In this document: positions 1-6,561 of the stretch, in pieces
How positions within the stretch are numbered: position 1 is the stretch's first letter
Layout: each line of letters begins with the position of its first letter
From: an uncultured Collinsella sp.
GTDB lineage: Bacteria > Actinomycetota > Coriobacteriia > Coriobacteriales > Coriobacteriaceae
Direction: 5' to 3'
Length of the DNA stretch: 7,117 nt
Assembly: GCA_900552295.1 (NCBI GenBank)
Contig: URZB01000079.1
Coordinates: forward strand, 1 to 7,117
Program-made: the position numbers and the translations under genes
The notes under the pieces: model-generated
Told to the model about the DNA's origin: nothing
Databases searched by the model: none
What the model saw: only the letters and a program-made list of their open reading frames with translations

Positions 1-31
1 CGGCAGCCCCATCGTCGCCACCAGCCTCCAG

Positions 32-68
32 GGGTAGCTAAAAGAGCCCCGTCCCAAATTAGCTACCC
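32..68. other. Hairpin downstream of hydA at the contig edge
   Basis: A perfect 9-bp inverted repeat (GGGTAGCTA at 32-40, TAGCTACCC at 60-68) encloses a 19-nt loop. It begins 18 bp past the hydA stop codon. Read in the hydA direction the loop is rich in G then T (GGGACGGGGCTCTTT), but no T-run follows the second arm, so this is not a classical intrinsic terminator. It could still slow or end transcription, protect the 3' end, or be a dispersed intergenic repeat at which the assembly broke. The inverted repeat is seen directly; the function is open. Confidence 0.55.
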
Positions 69-85
69 TGACGGCATCCTTGCTG

Positions 86-1453
86 CTAGCGGGGGACGTA
101 GCGGCCGGGTTGGGCTCCGGTGGGCTCGCCGTCGCGCGCGGCCAGCACGCCGTTCACAAACACTGCCTTGGCGCGGCCGTGCGCCTCAAAGCCCTCGAGC
201 GGCGTGTAGTCCACGGCCTGATGCTGCGTCGCGGCGCTGATCGTCCAGCGCGCCTTGGGATCCCACACGCACACATCGGCATCGGAGCCCTCGGCAAGAC
301 ATCCCTTGCGCGGATACATGCCAAAGACGCGCGCCGGGTTCTCGCTCATCAAGCGGCACAGATCCTCGGGGCCCAGCTGTCCCTCAAAGCTCGTAGCGAT
401 CGCGACGGAACGATGCTCCACACCGGGTCCGCCGTTGGGAATCGCGCGGAAGTCGTCGCGCCCGCGGTCCTTTTGCCCGTGCAGGTTAAAGCTGCAGTGG
501 TCGGTCGCAATCGTATCGATCTCGCCGGTCACAAGCGCCTCGCGCAGCGCGGCACGGTCACCCGCATGGCGCAGCGGCGGGCTCATCACATACTTGGCAC
601 CCGCAAAGCCGTCCTCGCCCTGCTCCAAGTAGCAAGTATCGTCGAGCATCAGATACTGAGGGCAGGTCTCGACATAGATATTCTTCTGCCCGCGCGCCTT
701 GGCGGCACGGATGGCCTCGAGCCCCAGCTTGGTCGAAAGGTGCACCACGTTGACCGGTGCGTCGCCGGCCAGGTGCGCCAGATATAGCAGACGGCTCACT
801 GCCTCGGCCTCGCACACAGCCGGACGGCTGAGCGCATGGCCCTCGGGCCCGTGGATACCCTGCTCAAACACGCGCTTCTGCAGCTCATTCACCAGCGTGC
901 CGTTCTCGCAATGCACGCACAGTATGCCGCCAATACGCTTGAGCTCCTCGAGCACCTCGAGCGTCTCGGCATCGTCCAAGCGCAGGTGGTCGTAGGCAAA
1001 GTAAGTCTTAAACGACGATACGCCCGCCTCGCGCATAGCCGAAAGGTCGGCGCGGTTGCGCTCGTTCCACTCGGCGAGTGCCATGTGAAAAGCGTAGTTG
1101 GCCGTGCAGGTTCCATCGGCGCGGCGATGCCACTCGGCCAAGGCATCGGGCATGGTCACGCCGCGATCGGCCGTCGCGTAGTCCACAATGGTCGTCGTGC
1201 CACCGCAGGCAGCCGCGCGCGTGCCGGTCTCAAAGCTATCGGCTGTCCAATCCATGCCGGTCCAGCACTGCATGTGCGTGTGGCCGTCGATAAAGCCGGG
1301 GAACACCCAGCAGCCCACGGCATCCTCAACGGTATCGCCCTCGGCCGGCTCAATCGCCGCGGCGATCCGCACGATCTTATCGCCATCCATGGCAAGATCG
1401 GCGCGGCGAAGCCCCTGTGGCGTCACGAGCGCGCCGTTTTTGATGATGATCAT
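86..1453 (-). CDS. hydA: Dihydropyrimidinase / D-hydantoinase family amidohydrolase (HydA/HyuA)
   Basis: A cytosolic cyclic-amidase of the dihydropyrimidinase/hydantoinase family, which opens cyclic ureides such as dihydropyrimidines or 5-substituted hydantoins to N-carbamoyl acids. The 455-aa length is normal for the family. The full binuclear metal site is visible: H58 and H60 in DGHTH, the lysine to be carboxylated K149 in SSFKTYF, H181 in VHCENG, H238 in VVHLS, and D318 in ATDHC. The loop IPNGGPGVEHR (338-348) is also typical. The start ATG follows AAGGAG with a 5-nt gap. It lies 9 bp after the mocA-like gene, so the two are probably co-translated. In Escherichia coli the homologue HyuA sits beside ygeW, ygeX and ygeY, which supports a role in N-heterocycle (purine-derived) catabolism. 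The natural substrate cannot be read from sequence; allantoinase-like or other ureide hydrolysis remains possible. Family assignment is firm, pathway is inferred. Confidence 0.93.
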   Translation of the reverse strand: MIIIKNGALVTPQGLRRADLAMDGDKIVRIAAAIEPAEGDTVEDAVGCWVFPGFIDGHTHMQCWTGMDWTADSFETGTRAAACGGTTTIVDYATADRGVTMPDALAEWHRRADGTCTANYAFHMALAEWNERNRADLSAMREAGVSSFKTYFAYDHLRLDDAETLEVLEELKRIGGILCVHCENGTLVNELQKRVFEQGIHGPEGHALSRPAVCEAEAVSRLLYLAHLAGDAPVNVVHLSTKLGLEAIRAAKARGQKNIYVETCPQYLMLDDTCYLEQGEDGFAGAKYVMSPPLRHAGDRAALREALVTGEIDTIATDHCSFNLHGQKDRGRDDFRAIPNGGPGVEHRSVAIATSFEGQLGPEDLCRLMSENPARVFGMYPRKGCLAEGSDADVCVWDPKARWTISAATQHQAVDYTPLEGFEAHGRAKAVFVNGVLAARDGEPTGAQPGRYVPR

Positions 1454-1458
1454 AATTG

Positions 1459-1464
1459 CTCCTT
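1459..1464 (-). promoter_or_regulatory. hydA ribosome-binding site overlapping the mocA stop codon
   Basis: On the minus strand TAAGGAG contains the TAA stop of the upstream mocA-like gene (1463-1465) and the AAGGAG Shine-Dalgarno site, 5 nt before the hydA ATG. Ribosomes ending mocA therefore stop on the hydA initiation site, which points to translational coupling. Confidence 0.75.
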
Positions 1465-2077
1465 ATTGATTGATGCTGTTGGCCACGCGATCAAAATACG
1501 AGCAGGCGGCGATATGCTCCGTTATGCGTTGCTGTCCCTTGGCGGTATCGACGTCCCACAGCTCGTAGGCACGCACCTCGACCAGCATCACGTCGGTACG
1601 GTCCTTGAGGATCGAACCGCCGCCGTCCTTGCCCTCAAGACGCATAAGTGCATCGAACAATTCCGCCGGAAAGAGCACCGGGCTCGAAGGCTCACCGTTG
1701 CACGCAAGACGCACCGGATGCTTGCGACCACACTCGTCAAATGCACGAACCATAGCCTCAAAAGAATCCGAACTCACGAGCGGCTGGTCGCCCGGCAAAA
1801 AGAGGCAACCTTTCCAGTTGCGTTCGACTCCCCACGAAAGGCCCGCACGGACGCTTTCGCTGCGCAGCTCGCCATCGTGCAACACGCACGGACAATGCTT
1901 GTCCTCGCAAATCTGGGCGACCTCGGGCCAACGTGTCGAAACCACGACGTCAAAGCCCCGGGGGACCGAATCGATGGTCCGGGCAATCAGCGGCTCGCCA
2001 TAGATATCGGCAAGCATCTTGTTAGAGCCAAACCGCTTACCCTCGCCCGAGGCCATAATGACGCATCCAAATTTCAT
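1463..2077 (-). CDS. mocA: MocA/YgfJ-like molybdenum cofactor nucleotidyltransferase
   Basis: A MobA-like NTP transferase of the kind that activates molybdopterin with CTP (MocA) or GTP (MobA) to give the dinucleotide cofactor of molybdenum hydroxylases. The 204-aa length fits the family. Visible motifs are the N-terminal nucleotide-binding loop MASGEGKRFGSNK (8-20), GDQP (96-99), SSPVLFP (131-137) and DVDT (175-178). The ATG at 2077 is chosen because GGGGAGG lies 7 nt upstream; an upstream extension of 18 codons has no such site. The gene sits after the ygeW terminator and just before hydA. YgfJ-type proteins are known as accessory factors for selenium-linked molybdenum hydroxylases, so its presence among ygeW/X/Y/hydA suggests it serves a xanthine dehydrogenase-type enzyme not in this window. 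CTP versus GTP specificity cannot be settled by eye, and the symbol is by family resemblance. Confidence 0.8.
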   Translation of the reverse strand: MKFGCVIMASGEGKRFGSNKMLADIYGEPLIARTIDSVPRGFDVVVSTRWPEVAQICEDKHCPCVLHDGELRSESVRAGLSWGVERNWKGCLFLPGDQPLVSSDSFEAMVRAFDECGRKHPVRLACNGEPSSPVLFPAELFDALMRLEGKDGGGSILKDRTDVMLVEVRAYELWDVDTAKGQQRITEHIAACSYFDRVANSINQ

Positions 2078-2084
2078 GGTGATA

Positions 2085-2091
2085 CCTCCCC
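2085..2091 (-). promoter_or_regulatory. mocA ribosome-binding site that fixes the start
   Basis: GGGGAGG on the minus strand, 7 nt before the ATG at 2077. It is among the strongest Shine-Dalgarno sites in the window and excludes the in-frame start 54 bp upstream. Confidence 0.8.
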
Positions 2092-2166
2092 TGAAACCAT
2101 CGTACCCATAACTCGCGCCGCGGACATCCACATCGAAAGCGCTTATCCCGCACGCCCGCGATGCAA

Positions 2167-2204
2167 AAAGGGGGCACCCCGCCGGTTGGCAGAGCGCCCC
2201 CTTT
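2167..2204 (-). terminator. Rho-independent terminator after ygeW
   Basis: On the minus strand, 23 nt past the ygeW stop codon, a GC-rich stem (GGGGGC paired with GCCCCC, extended by A-T pairs to 9 bp) encloses a 20-nt loop that can itself fold (GCC-AACC-GGC). A run of five T follows the second arm. This is the classical intrinsic terminator shape. It separates ygeX-ygeY-ygeW from mocA-hydA, at least in part. The A-run on the other side would give T residues on the plus strand too, but no plus-strand gene ends here. Confidence 0.85.
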
Positions 2205-2227
2205 ATACGGCTTACCTCAGCCCAGCT

Positions 2228-3430
2228 TTAGGCCTGGAACCAACGGGCGGTGTTGCGCTCGTCGAGGGCCTTGAGGGTAGCGGCGGGATCGGCAACCTTC
2301 TGCAGGAACATCATGGCTGCGATGGCGTACGGCTTGTAGCTGGCCTCCTTGTACATGCCCACGCGGTGCATGTCGAAGACGTCGGCGTTGACCTCGCCGT
2401 GCTCGCAGGAGACACCGGAGATGTCGGCGGGCAGCGGATGCATAAAGATGGTGTCCTGGCCGTTGGCAGTCTTCTCCATGAGCTCGGTCGTGGAGCACCA
2501 GTCCTGATGGGTGGCGTTCTGGGCAAGCAGCTCCTTCTCGAGCGCTGCGATGCCGGCGTCGTCGCCCTCGGCGTACAGGTTGGTGCGCTTCTCCATGGCG
2601 GCAAACGGAGCCCAGCTCTTGGGGATCACGATGTCGGCGCCCTCGAAGGCCTCGGCCATGGTGTTGACCTGCTTAAAGGTGGTGCCGGACTCGGCGGCAT
2701 AGCTCTTGGCGCGCTCGACGACCTCGGGCATGAGGTCGTAGCCCTCGGGGTGAGCCAGGGTGACGTCCATGCCAAAGCGGGGCAGCAGGCTGATCAGCGA
2801 CTGCGGGCAGGACAGCGGCTTGCCGTAAGAAGGCGAATAGGCCCAGGTGACGGCAACCTTCTTGCCCTTGAGGTTCTCGAGGCCGCCAAACTCGTTGATG
2901 AGGTAGAGCATGTCGGCAGAGGACTGCGTGGGGTGATCGGAGTCGGACTGCAGGGAGATGAGCGTGGGACGGTGATCCAGAACGCCGTCCTCGTAAGCCT
3001 GCTGGACAGACTCGGAGACCTCGGCCATGTAGGCGTCGCCCTTACCGATGTACATGTCGTCGCGGATGCCGATGACGTCGGCCATGAAGGAGATCATGGT
3101 AGCGGTCTCGCGGACGGTCTCGCCGTGAGCGATCTGGGACTTCTTCTCGTCCAGGTCCTGCAGCTCAAGGCCGAGCAGGTTGGCGGCCTTAGAGAAGGAG
3201 AAGCGCGTACGGGTGGAGTTGTCGCGGAACAGCGAGACGGCCAGGCCCGAGTCGAAGATCTTGGGAGAGACGTTGTTCTCACGCAGCTCGCGCAGGGCGT
3301 CGGCGACGATGTAGAGAGCCTTGAGCTCATCGGTGGTCTTGTCCCAGGTGTGCAGGAAATCGCTGCCGTACATACCCTTAAAATCGAGGCCGTTCAGCCG
3401 CTCGACGAGCTCGGTAAACTTAGCGTCCAT
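2228..3430 (-). CDS. ygeW: Knotted carbamoyltransferase YgeW
   Basis: A member of the aspartate/ornithine carbamoyltransferase superfamily, YgeW branch, a cytosolic enzyme expected to move a carbamoyl group between phosphate and an amine. At 400 aa it is longer than usual ornithine carbamoyltransferases, as expected for the knotted YgeW group. The carbamoyl-phosphate loop DNSTRTRF is at 70-77, DHPTQS at 165-170, TWAYSPSYGKPLS at 195-207, and HPLPADISGVSC at 331-342. The ATG at 3430 follows GAAAGGA by 7 nt; the reading frame stays open 62 codons further upstream, but that stretch is not family-like. Upstream lies a 201-bp spacer with hairpins; an intrinsic terminator follows. The acceptor substrate of YgeW is not securely known. 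Neighbours suggest it handles a carbamoylated intermediate from purine or ureide breakdown, perhaps run towards carbamoyl phosphate. No carbamate kinase (yqeA) is present in the window. The family call is strong. Confidence 0.93.
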   Translation of the reverse strand: MDAKFTELVERLNGLDFKGMYGSDFLHTWDKTTDELKALYIVADALRELRENNVSPKIFDSGLAVSLFRDNSTRTRFSFSKAANLLGLELQDLDEKKSQIAHGETVRETATMISFMADVIGIRDDMYIGKGDAYMAEVSESVQQAYEDGVLDHRPTLISLQSDSDHPTQSSADMLYLINEFGGLENLKGKKVAVTWAYSPSYGKPLSCPQSLISLLPRFGMDVTLAHPEGYDLMPEVVERAKSYAAESGTTFKQVNTMAEAFEGADIVIPKSWAPFAAMEKRTNLYAEGDDAGIAALEKELLAQNATHQDWCSTTELMEKTANGQDTIFMHPLPADISGVSCEHGEVNADVFDMHRVGMYKEASYKPYAIAAMMFLQKVADPAATLKALDERNTARWFQA

Positions 3431-3437
3431 GGAAATG

Positions 3438-3444
3438 TCCTTTC
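3438..3444 (-). promoter_or_regulatory. ygeW ribosome-binding site that fixes the start
   Basis: GAAAGGA on the minus strand, 7 nt before the ATG at 3430. It favours the 400-aa product over the 462-codon open frame that begins at 3616. Confidence 0.75.
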
Positions 3445-3473
3445 TAAAGATAAAACGATCGCAATGAGTAGAT

Positions 3474-3513
3474 GTGCTCCGGCATGCGCGTGTGGCTAGA
3501 ACATGCAGAGCAC
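3474..3513 (-). other. Imperfect hairpin in the ygeW leader
   Basis: GTGCTC (3474-3479) pairs with GAGCAC (3508-3513), and GCATG (3482-3486) pairs with CATGC (3502-3506). A small internal loop separates the two helices and the top loop is 15 nt. The structure lies about 43 nt before the ygeW ATG. It could act as an RNA element or a protein-binding dyad. Only the complementarity is seen. Confidence 0.4.
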
Positions 3514-3584
3514 CATGACGAGGACCCGCCACCGTTGAGGAAGCATGGGAGATAACGACCGCGGGCCCCAAGTCAACAGGAGGC

Positions 3585-3609
3585 GCCGGGGGCATAAACT
3601 GTCCCCGGC
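3585..3609 (-). other. Stable hairpin just after ygeY
   Basis: GCCGGGG (3585-3591) and CCCCGGC (3603-3609) form a 7-bp all-GC stem with an 11-nt loop, 22 nt past the ygeY stop. In the transcript direction the bases after it are GCCTCCTGTTG, with no T-run, so it is better read as an mRNA-stabilising or attenuating hairpin than as a standard terminator. It may lower ygeW expression relative to ygeY. Confidence 0.5.
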
Positions 3610-3631
3610 TCAACAAAATCGAGGAATGGGA

Positions 3632-5017
3632 CTAGTCGATCTTGTTGTTGGTCAGACCGGCGCGGAACACGGTGGCGTCGCCATCGGCCTGGCTCGGATC
3701 GTAGAGGTTCAGGGCAGCCACATACATGGCGGCAGCGGTGACCAGGTCGTCCTTGTAGGTGACCTCGTTGGGAGCATGAGCCTGAGACTCGGCACCCGGG
3801 CCAAAGCCCACGCAGGGGATGCCGTAGCGGCCCTGGATGGAAACGCAGTTCGTGGAGAAGGTCCACTTGTCGCACAGCGGGCGACCGGTGCGCTTGTCCA
3901 TGCTGGGCTCGCAGCCGATGCGCTCGTCACCAAACATGGCCTTGTGGGCGTCGACGAGGGCCTTGACGTGCGGAGCGGTCTCCTTGTTGATCCACGTGGG
4001 GAAGTAAGCCTCGGTCTCGTAGACCTCGCCGGTCCAGGACGGACGGTCGTACATGTACATGGAGACCTTCACGTCGTCGCCGTACTTCTTGGCGGCCGGC
4101 AGGTTGCGGATCTCGTCCAGGCAGGACTCCCAGGTCTCACCGGCGGTCATACGACGGTCGATGGAGATGGCGCAGGAGTCAGCGACAGCGCAACGGCTGG
4201 GGCTGGTGTAGAAGATCTGGCTGACGGTGCAGGTGCCGCGGCCCAGGAAGCGGGCATCCTCGAAGTGCTCGGGGTTGTACTTGGGGTCGAGCATCTTGAC
4301 GAGACCCTTGATGTCGGTCGACTCGTCGCAGCCGTTGTTGTTGAGGGCGCGGACGTCGGCGATGATGTCGGCCATCTTGTAAATGGCGTTGTCGCCGCGG
4401 TCGGGAGCGGAGCCGTGGCAGGAGGTGCCGTGAACGTCGACGCGGATCTCCATGCGGCCGCGGTGACCGCGGTAGATGCCGCCGTCGGTGGGCTCGGTGG
4501 AAATGACGAACTCGGGCTTAATGCCGTCCTTGTTGTAGATGTACTGCCAGCACATGCCGTCGCAGTCCTCTTCCTGGACGGTGCCGACGACCATGATCTT
4601 GTAGCCCTCGGGGATGAGGCCCATGTCCTTCATCATCTTGGCAGCGTAGGTAGCAGAAGCCATGCCACCCTCCTGGTCGGAGCCGCCGCGGCCGTAGATG
4701 ATCTCGTCGGTCTCGTAGCCCTCATAGGGATCGGCGTCCCAGTTCTCGATGTTGCCGATGCCGACGGTGTCGATGTGGGAGTCGATGGCGATGATCTTGT
4801 CGCCCTCGCCCATAAAGCCCATAACGTTGCCCAGGCCGTCGACCTTGACCTCGTCATAGCCGAGGCTCTCCATCTCGGCCTTAATGCAGGCGACAACCTC
4901 ACCCTCCTCACAAGACTCAGAGGGATGGCTAATCATTGCGCGAAGAAAACGCGTCATATCAGCACGATGGGACTCAGCAGCGTTTTTAATTGCCTCGAAA
5001 TCGAGTTCCTTAGTCAT
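3632..5017 (-). CDS. ygeY: YgeY-type M20 family metallohydrolase
   Basis: A cytosolic zinc amidohydrolase/peptidase of the M20 (ArgE/DapE/carboxypeptidase G2) family; the YgeY branch has been noted as linked to selenium metabolism. It is 461 aa and complete. The di-metal site is readable: H81 in SHIDT, bridging D114 in [10 protein letters not shown], general base E149 and ligand E150 in VQEED, E175 in STEPTDGG, and H414 in SQAHAPNE. The central stretch containing [16 protein letters not shown] (196-211) is the start of the usual M20 dimerisation domain. The ATG at 5017 has AAAGG 9 nt upstream; a TTG three codons earlier falls inside that spacing and is less likely. The gene is flanked by long structured spacers. 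M20 enzymes cleave amide bonds such as N-acyl, N-carbamoyl or dipeptide bonds, so an open-chain ureide or acylated diaminopropionate-type substrate is plausible. That substrate is inference. Confidence 0.93.
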   Translation of the reverse strand: MTKELDFEAIKNAAESHRADMTRFLRAMISHPSESCEEGEVVACIKAEMESLGYDEVKVDGLGNVMGFMGEGDKIIAIDSHIDTVGIGNIENWDADPYEGYETDEIIYGRGGSDQEGGMASATYAAKMMKDMGLIPEGYKIMVVGTVQEEDCDGMCWQYIYNKDGIKPEFVISTEPTDGGIYRGHRGRMEIRVDVHGTSCHGSAPDRGDNAIYKMADIIADVRALNNNGCDESTDIKGLVKMLDPKYNPEHFEDARFLGRGTCTVSQIFYTSPSRCAVADSCAISIDRRMTAGETWESCLDEIRNLPAAKKYGDDVKVSMYMYDRPSWTGEVYETEAYFPTWINKETAPHVKALVDAHKAMFGDERIGCEPSMDKRTGRPLCDKWTFSTNCVSIQGRYGIPCVGFGPGAESQAHAPNEVTYKDDLVTAAAMYVAALNLYDPSQADGDATVFRAGLTNNKID

Positions 5018-5026
5018 AACAGTCAA

Positions 5027-5033
5027 CCTTTCT
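5027..5033 (-). promoter_or_regulatory. ygeY ribosome-binding site
   Basis: AGAAAGG on the minus strand, 9 nt before the ATG at 5017. It supports ATG rather than the TTG at 5026, which would sit directly against the site. Confidence 0.65.
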
Positions 5034-5042
5034 ACAAGGGTT

Positions 5043-5054
5043 TACCTACAGGTA
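5043..5054. promoter_or_regulatory. Small palindrome in the ygeY leader, possible operator
   Basis: TACCT-AC-AGGTA is a perfect 5-bp dyad, ending 26 bp upstream of the ygeY ATG. On the minus strand it overlaps a weak promoter-like pair, TTGGCA (5077-5082) and TATCTA (5053-5058) spaced 18 bp. If ygeY has its own promoter, a protein bound here could block it. Both promoter and operator are tentative. Confidence 0.25.
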
Positions 5055-5121
5055 GATATTTCAGATAGATCACTTGTGCCAAGCAGCGTGAGGTCGAGTA
5101 CCCGGCAAGCAAGTAAACGTA

Positions 5122-5245
5122 GGAGGCGGACGGAGGACTTTGCTCCGTCGCGAGTTCCGCACGAGCCGGAGAGCACTTAATGTGCTCTCCGTGCGAGCAG
5201 GACTGTCCGAGCAGGGAGTAAAGTCCTCCGGCTGCCTCCGGACAG
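5122..5245. ncRNA. Large nested inverted repeat between ygeX and ygeY (structured RNA or palindromic repeat element)
   Basis: Four nested helices are visible: GGAGGC 5122-5127 with 5234-5239; GGAGGACTTT 5132-5141 with 5220-5229, continued by CTCC 5143-5146 with GGAG 5215-5218; CGCAC 5158-5162 with 5191-5195; and GGAGAGCAC 5168-5176 with 5182-5190 around a TTAAT loop. In addition CTGTCCG (5203-5209), in an internal loop, is complementary to CGGACAG (5239-5245), which could form a pseudoknot or an alternative fold. There is no T-run on either strand, so this is not a simple terminator. It lies in the 5' leader of ygeY and just after ygeX. It may be a cis-acting RNA, a processing or stability element, or a copy of a dispersed palindromic repeat. 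The one non-Watson-Crick pair in the long stem (G5142/T5219) is a G-U in plus-strand RNA but C-A in operon-sense RNA. The pairing is seen; the RNA gene type is a tentative label. Confidence 0.4.
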
Positions 5246-5254
5246 GTCAGTCTG

Positions 5255-6469
5255 CTAGCAGGTCGGATACTCGCCCTCCCAGACGATGCGACGGTACTGA
5301 TCCGGGTCCGTGTCACCTTCCGTGGAGAAGCAGAGCACGGAGCTCGTCTTGTCCAGGCCGATGAGTTCCTTGAGCTCGGCGTACTCGGGATCGAGCATGA
5401 GGGTCTCGACCAGGCCGGTGGTCACAGCGCCGGACTCGCCGGAGATGACGCGCGGGTCGCCCTTCTCGGGAGCGCCCAGGGTGCGCATGCCGCGAGCGGT
5501 GACCCAGTCGGGGCAGGACACGAAGGCGGTGGCGTGGTTGCGCAGGATATCCCAGCCCAGAATGTTGGGCTCGCCGCAGCACAGACCGGCCATGATGGAG
5601 GGCATGTCACCGTCCACGATGCGCGGATCGCCGTCGCCGGCGGCAGCGCCCTTGTACAGGCAGGCAGCAGGCGCGCACTCAACCACGACGAAGGTGGGCG
5701 GGTTATCGGGATACAGGTTGGTGAAGTAGCCCACCACGGCGCCGGCGAGCGAACCCACGCCAGCCTGGACAAACACGTGCGTCGGGCGGTTGATGGCCAT
5801 CTCGCGCAGCTGCTCGGCAGCCTCGGAAGCCATGGTGCCGTAACCCTCCATGATCCAGGACGGGATCTTCTCGTAGCCCTCCCAGGCGGTGTCCTGAACG
5901 ATGACGCCGCGCTCGCAGGCGTCGGCCTCGGCAGCGGCCATGCGCACGCACTCGTCGTAGTTGACCTCTTCGATGGTCACCGTTGCGCCCTCGGCGGCGA
6001 TGTTATCGAAGCGGGGCTTAGTGGAACCCTTGGGCATGTGAACGACGGCCTTCTGGCCCAGCTTGTTGGCAGCCCATGCCACGCCGCGGCCATGGTTGCC
6101 GTCGGTGGCGGTAAAGAAGGTGGCCTGGCCAAAGTCCTCGGCCAGCTGATCGGAGGTCAGGTAATCGAAGGTGCAGTCGGCAACGTCCTTGCCGGTCTCA
6201 TCGGCAATATAGTTGGCCATGGCAAACGAGCCGCCCAGGACCTTAAAGGCGTTGAGGCCAAAGCGATAGCTCTCGTCCTTAACGCACAGGTTGGACAGGC
6301 CCAGGCGCGCAGCCTGACCGTCCAGACGGGCAAGCGGAGTGACGGTATATTGAGGGAACGACTGGTGGAAGGCACGGGCCTTCTTCACGTGGTCGAGGCT
6401 CATGATTCCCAAGTGCTTGTCATCGCTCTTGGGCATCGTGTTGCCCGCCCACTGGATCTTATCGGCCAT
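5255..6469 (-). CDS. ygeX: Diaminopropionate ammonia-lyase YgeX (DpaL)
   Basis: A cytosolic PLP enzyme of the tryptophan-synthase-beta fold (fold type II) that converts D- or L-2,3-diaminopropionate to pyruvate and two ammonia. It is 404 aa, close to the E. coli enzyme. K76 in RFGLNAFKVLGG is the expected Schiff-base lysine. D123 in TDGNHGRGVAW and D193 in VQDTAWEGY match the two conserved catalytic aspartates. The glycine loop QAGVGSLAG (235-243) should bind the PLP phosphate, and GLCCGEPN (295-302), SGESGAV (343-349) and FSTEGDTD (381-388) are further family signatures. The ATG at 6469 follows AAGGAG by 8 nt. It is the first gene of the minus-strand set and shares its upstream region with a divergent YheO/DauR-type regulator. 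The family call is firm; in vivo it may act on a diaminopropionate-like product of purine breakdown. Confidence 0.95.
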   Translation of the reverse strand: MADKIQWAGNTMPKSDDKHLGIMSLDHVKKARAFHQSFPQYTVTPLARLDGQAARLGLSNLCVKDESYRFGLNAFKVLGGSFAMANYIADETGKDVADCTFDYLTSDQLAEDFGQATFFTATDGNHGRGVAWAANKLGQKAVVHMPKGSTKPRFDNIAAEGATVTIEEVNYDECVRMAAAEADACERGVIVQDTAWEGYEKIPSWIMEGYGTMASEAAEQLREMAINRPTHVFVQAGVGSLAGAVVGYFTNLYPDNPPTFVVVECAPAACLYKGAAAGDGDPRIVDGDMPSIMAGLCCGEPNILGWDILRNHATAFVSCPDWVTARGMRTLGAPEKGDPRVISGESGAVTTGLVETLMLDPEYAELKELIGLDKTSSVLCFSTEGDTDPDQYRRIVWEGEYPTC

Positions 6470-6477
6470 ACGGTGAA

Positions 6478-6483
6478 CTCCTT
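6478..6483 (-). promoter_or_regulatory. ygeX ribosome-binding site
   Basis: AAGGAG on the minus strand, 8 nt before the ATG at 6469, supports the full 404-aa start. Confidence 0.75.
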
Positions 6484-6561
6484 AAGTCCTCTCTTGCCGG
6501 CCCCCGCATACGCGTTTCAGCCCGATCCCATTCACACGACTGAACTTTTATGTGGATGCCA

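Noticed and set aside
1..12. Possible minus-strand gene start (ATG at 12 after a GGAGG)
   Set aside because: Only four codons remain, the Shine-Dalgarno gap of 12 nt is long, and nothing else supports it.
2..37. Possible C-terminus of a plus-strand gene (GSPIVATSLQG then TAG)
   Set aside because: Eleven codons at a contig edge are too few to support a gene, though a convergent gene ending in the hairpin is possible.
836..3499. Plus-strand open frame of 887 codons spanning hydA, mocA and ygeW
   Set aside because: It runs antisense to three genes with clear family motifs, and its translation is low-complexity (rich in G, L, V, H, A). High third-position GC removes stops from the opposite strand.
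3496..3516. Minus-strand mini-ORF MVLCMF in the ygeW leader, possible leader peptide
   Set aside because: No ribosome-binding site precedes it, and six codons without a telling run of one amino acid could arise by chance.
3545..5068. Plus-strand open frame of 507 codons opposite ygeY
   Set aside because: It is an antisense shadow of the M20 hydrolase with a repetitive V/G/D/A/L composition and no recognisable domain.
5252..5261. Perfect 10-bp palindrome CTGCTAGCAG over the ygeX stop codon
   Set aside because: It is short and continuous with the stop codon, and GCTAGC also occurs at the hydA stop by chance; nothing indicates a site.
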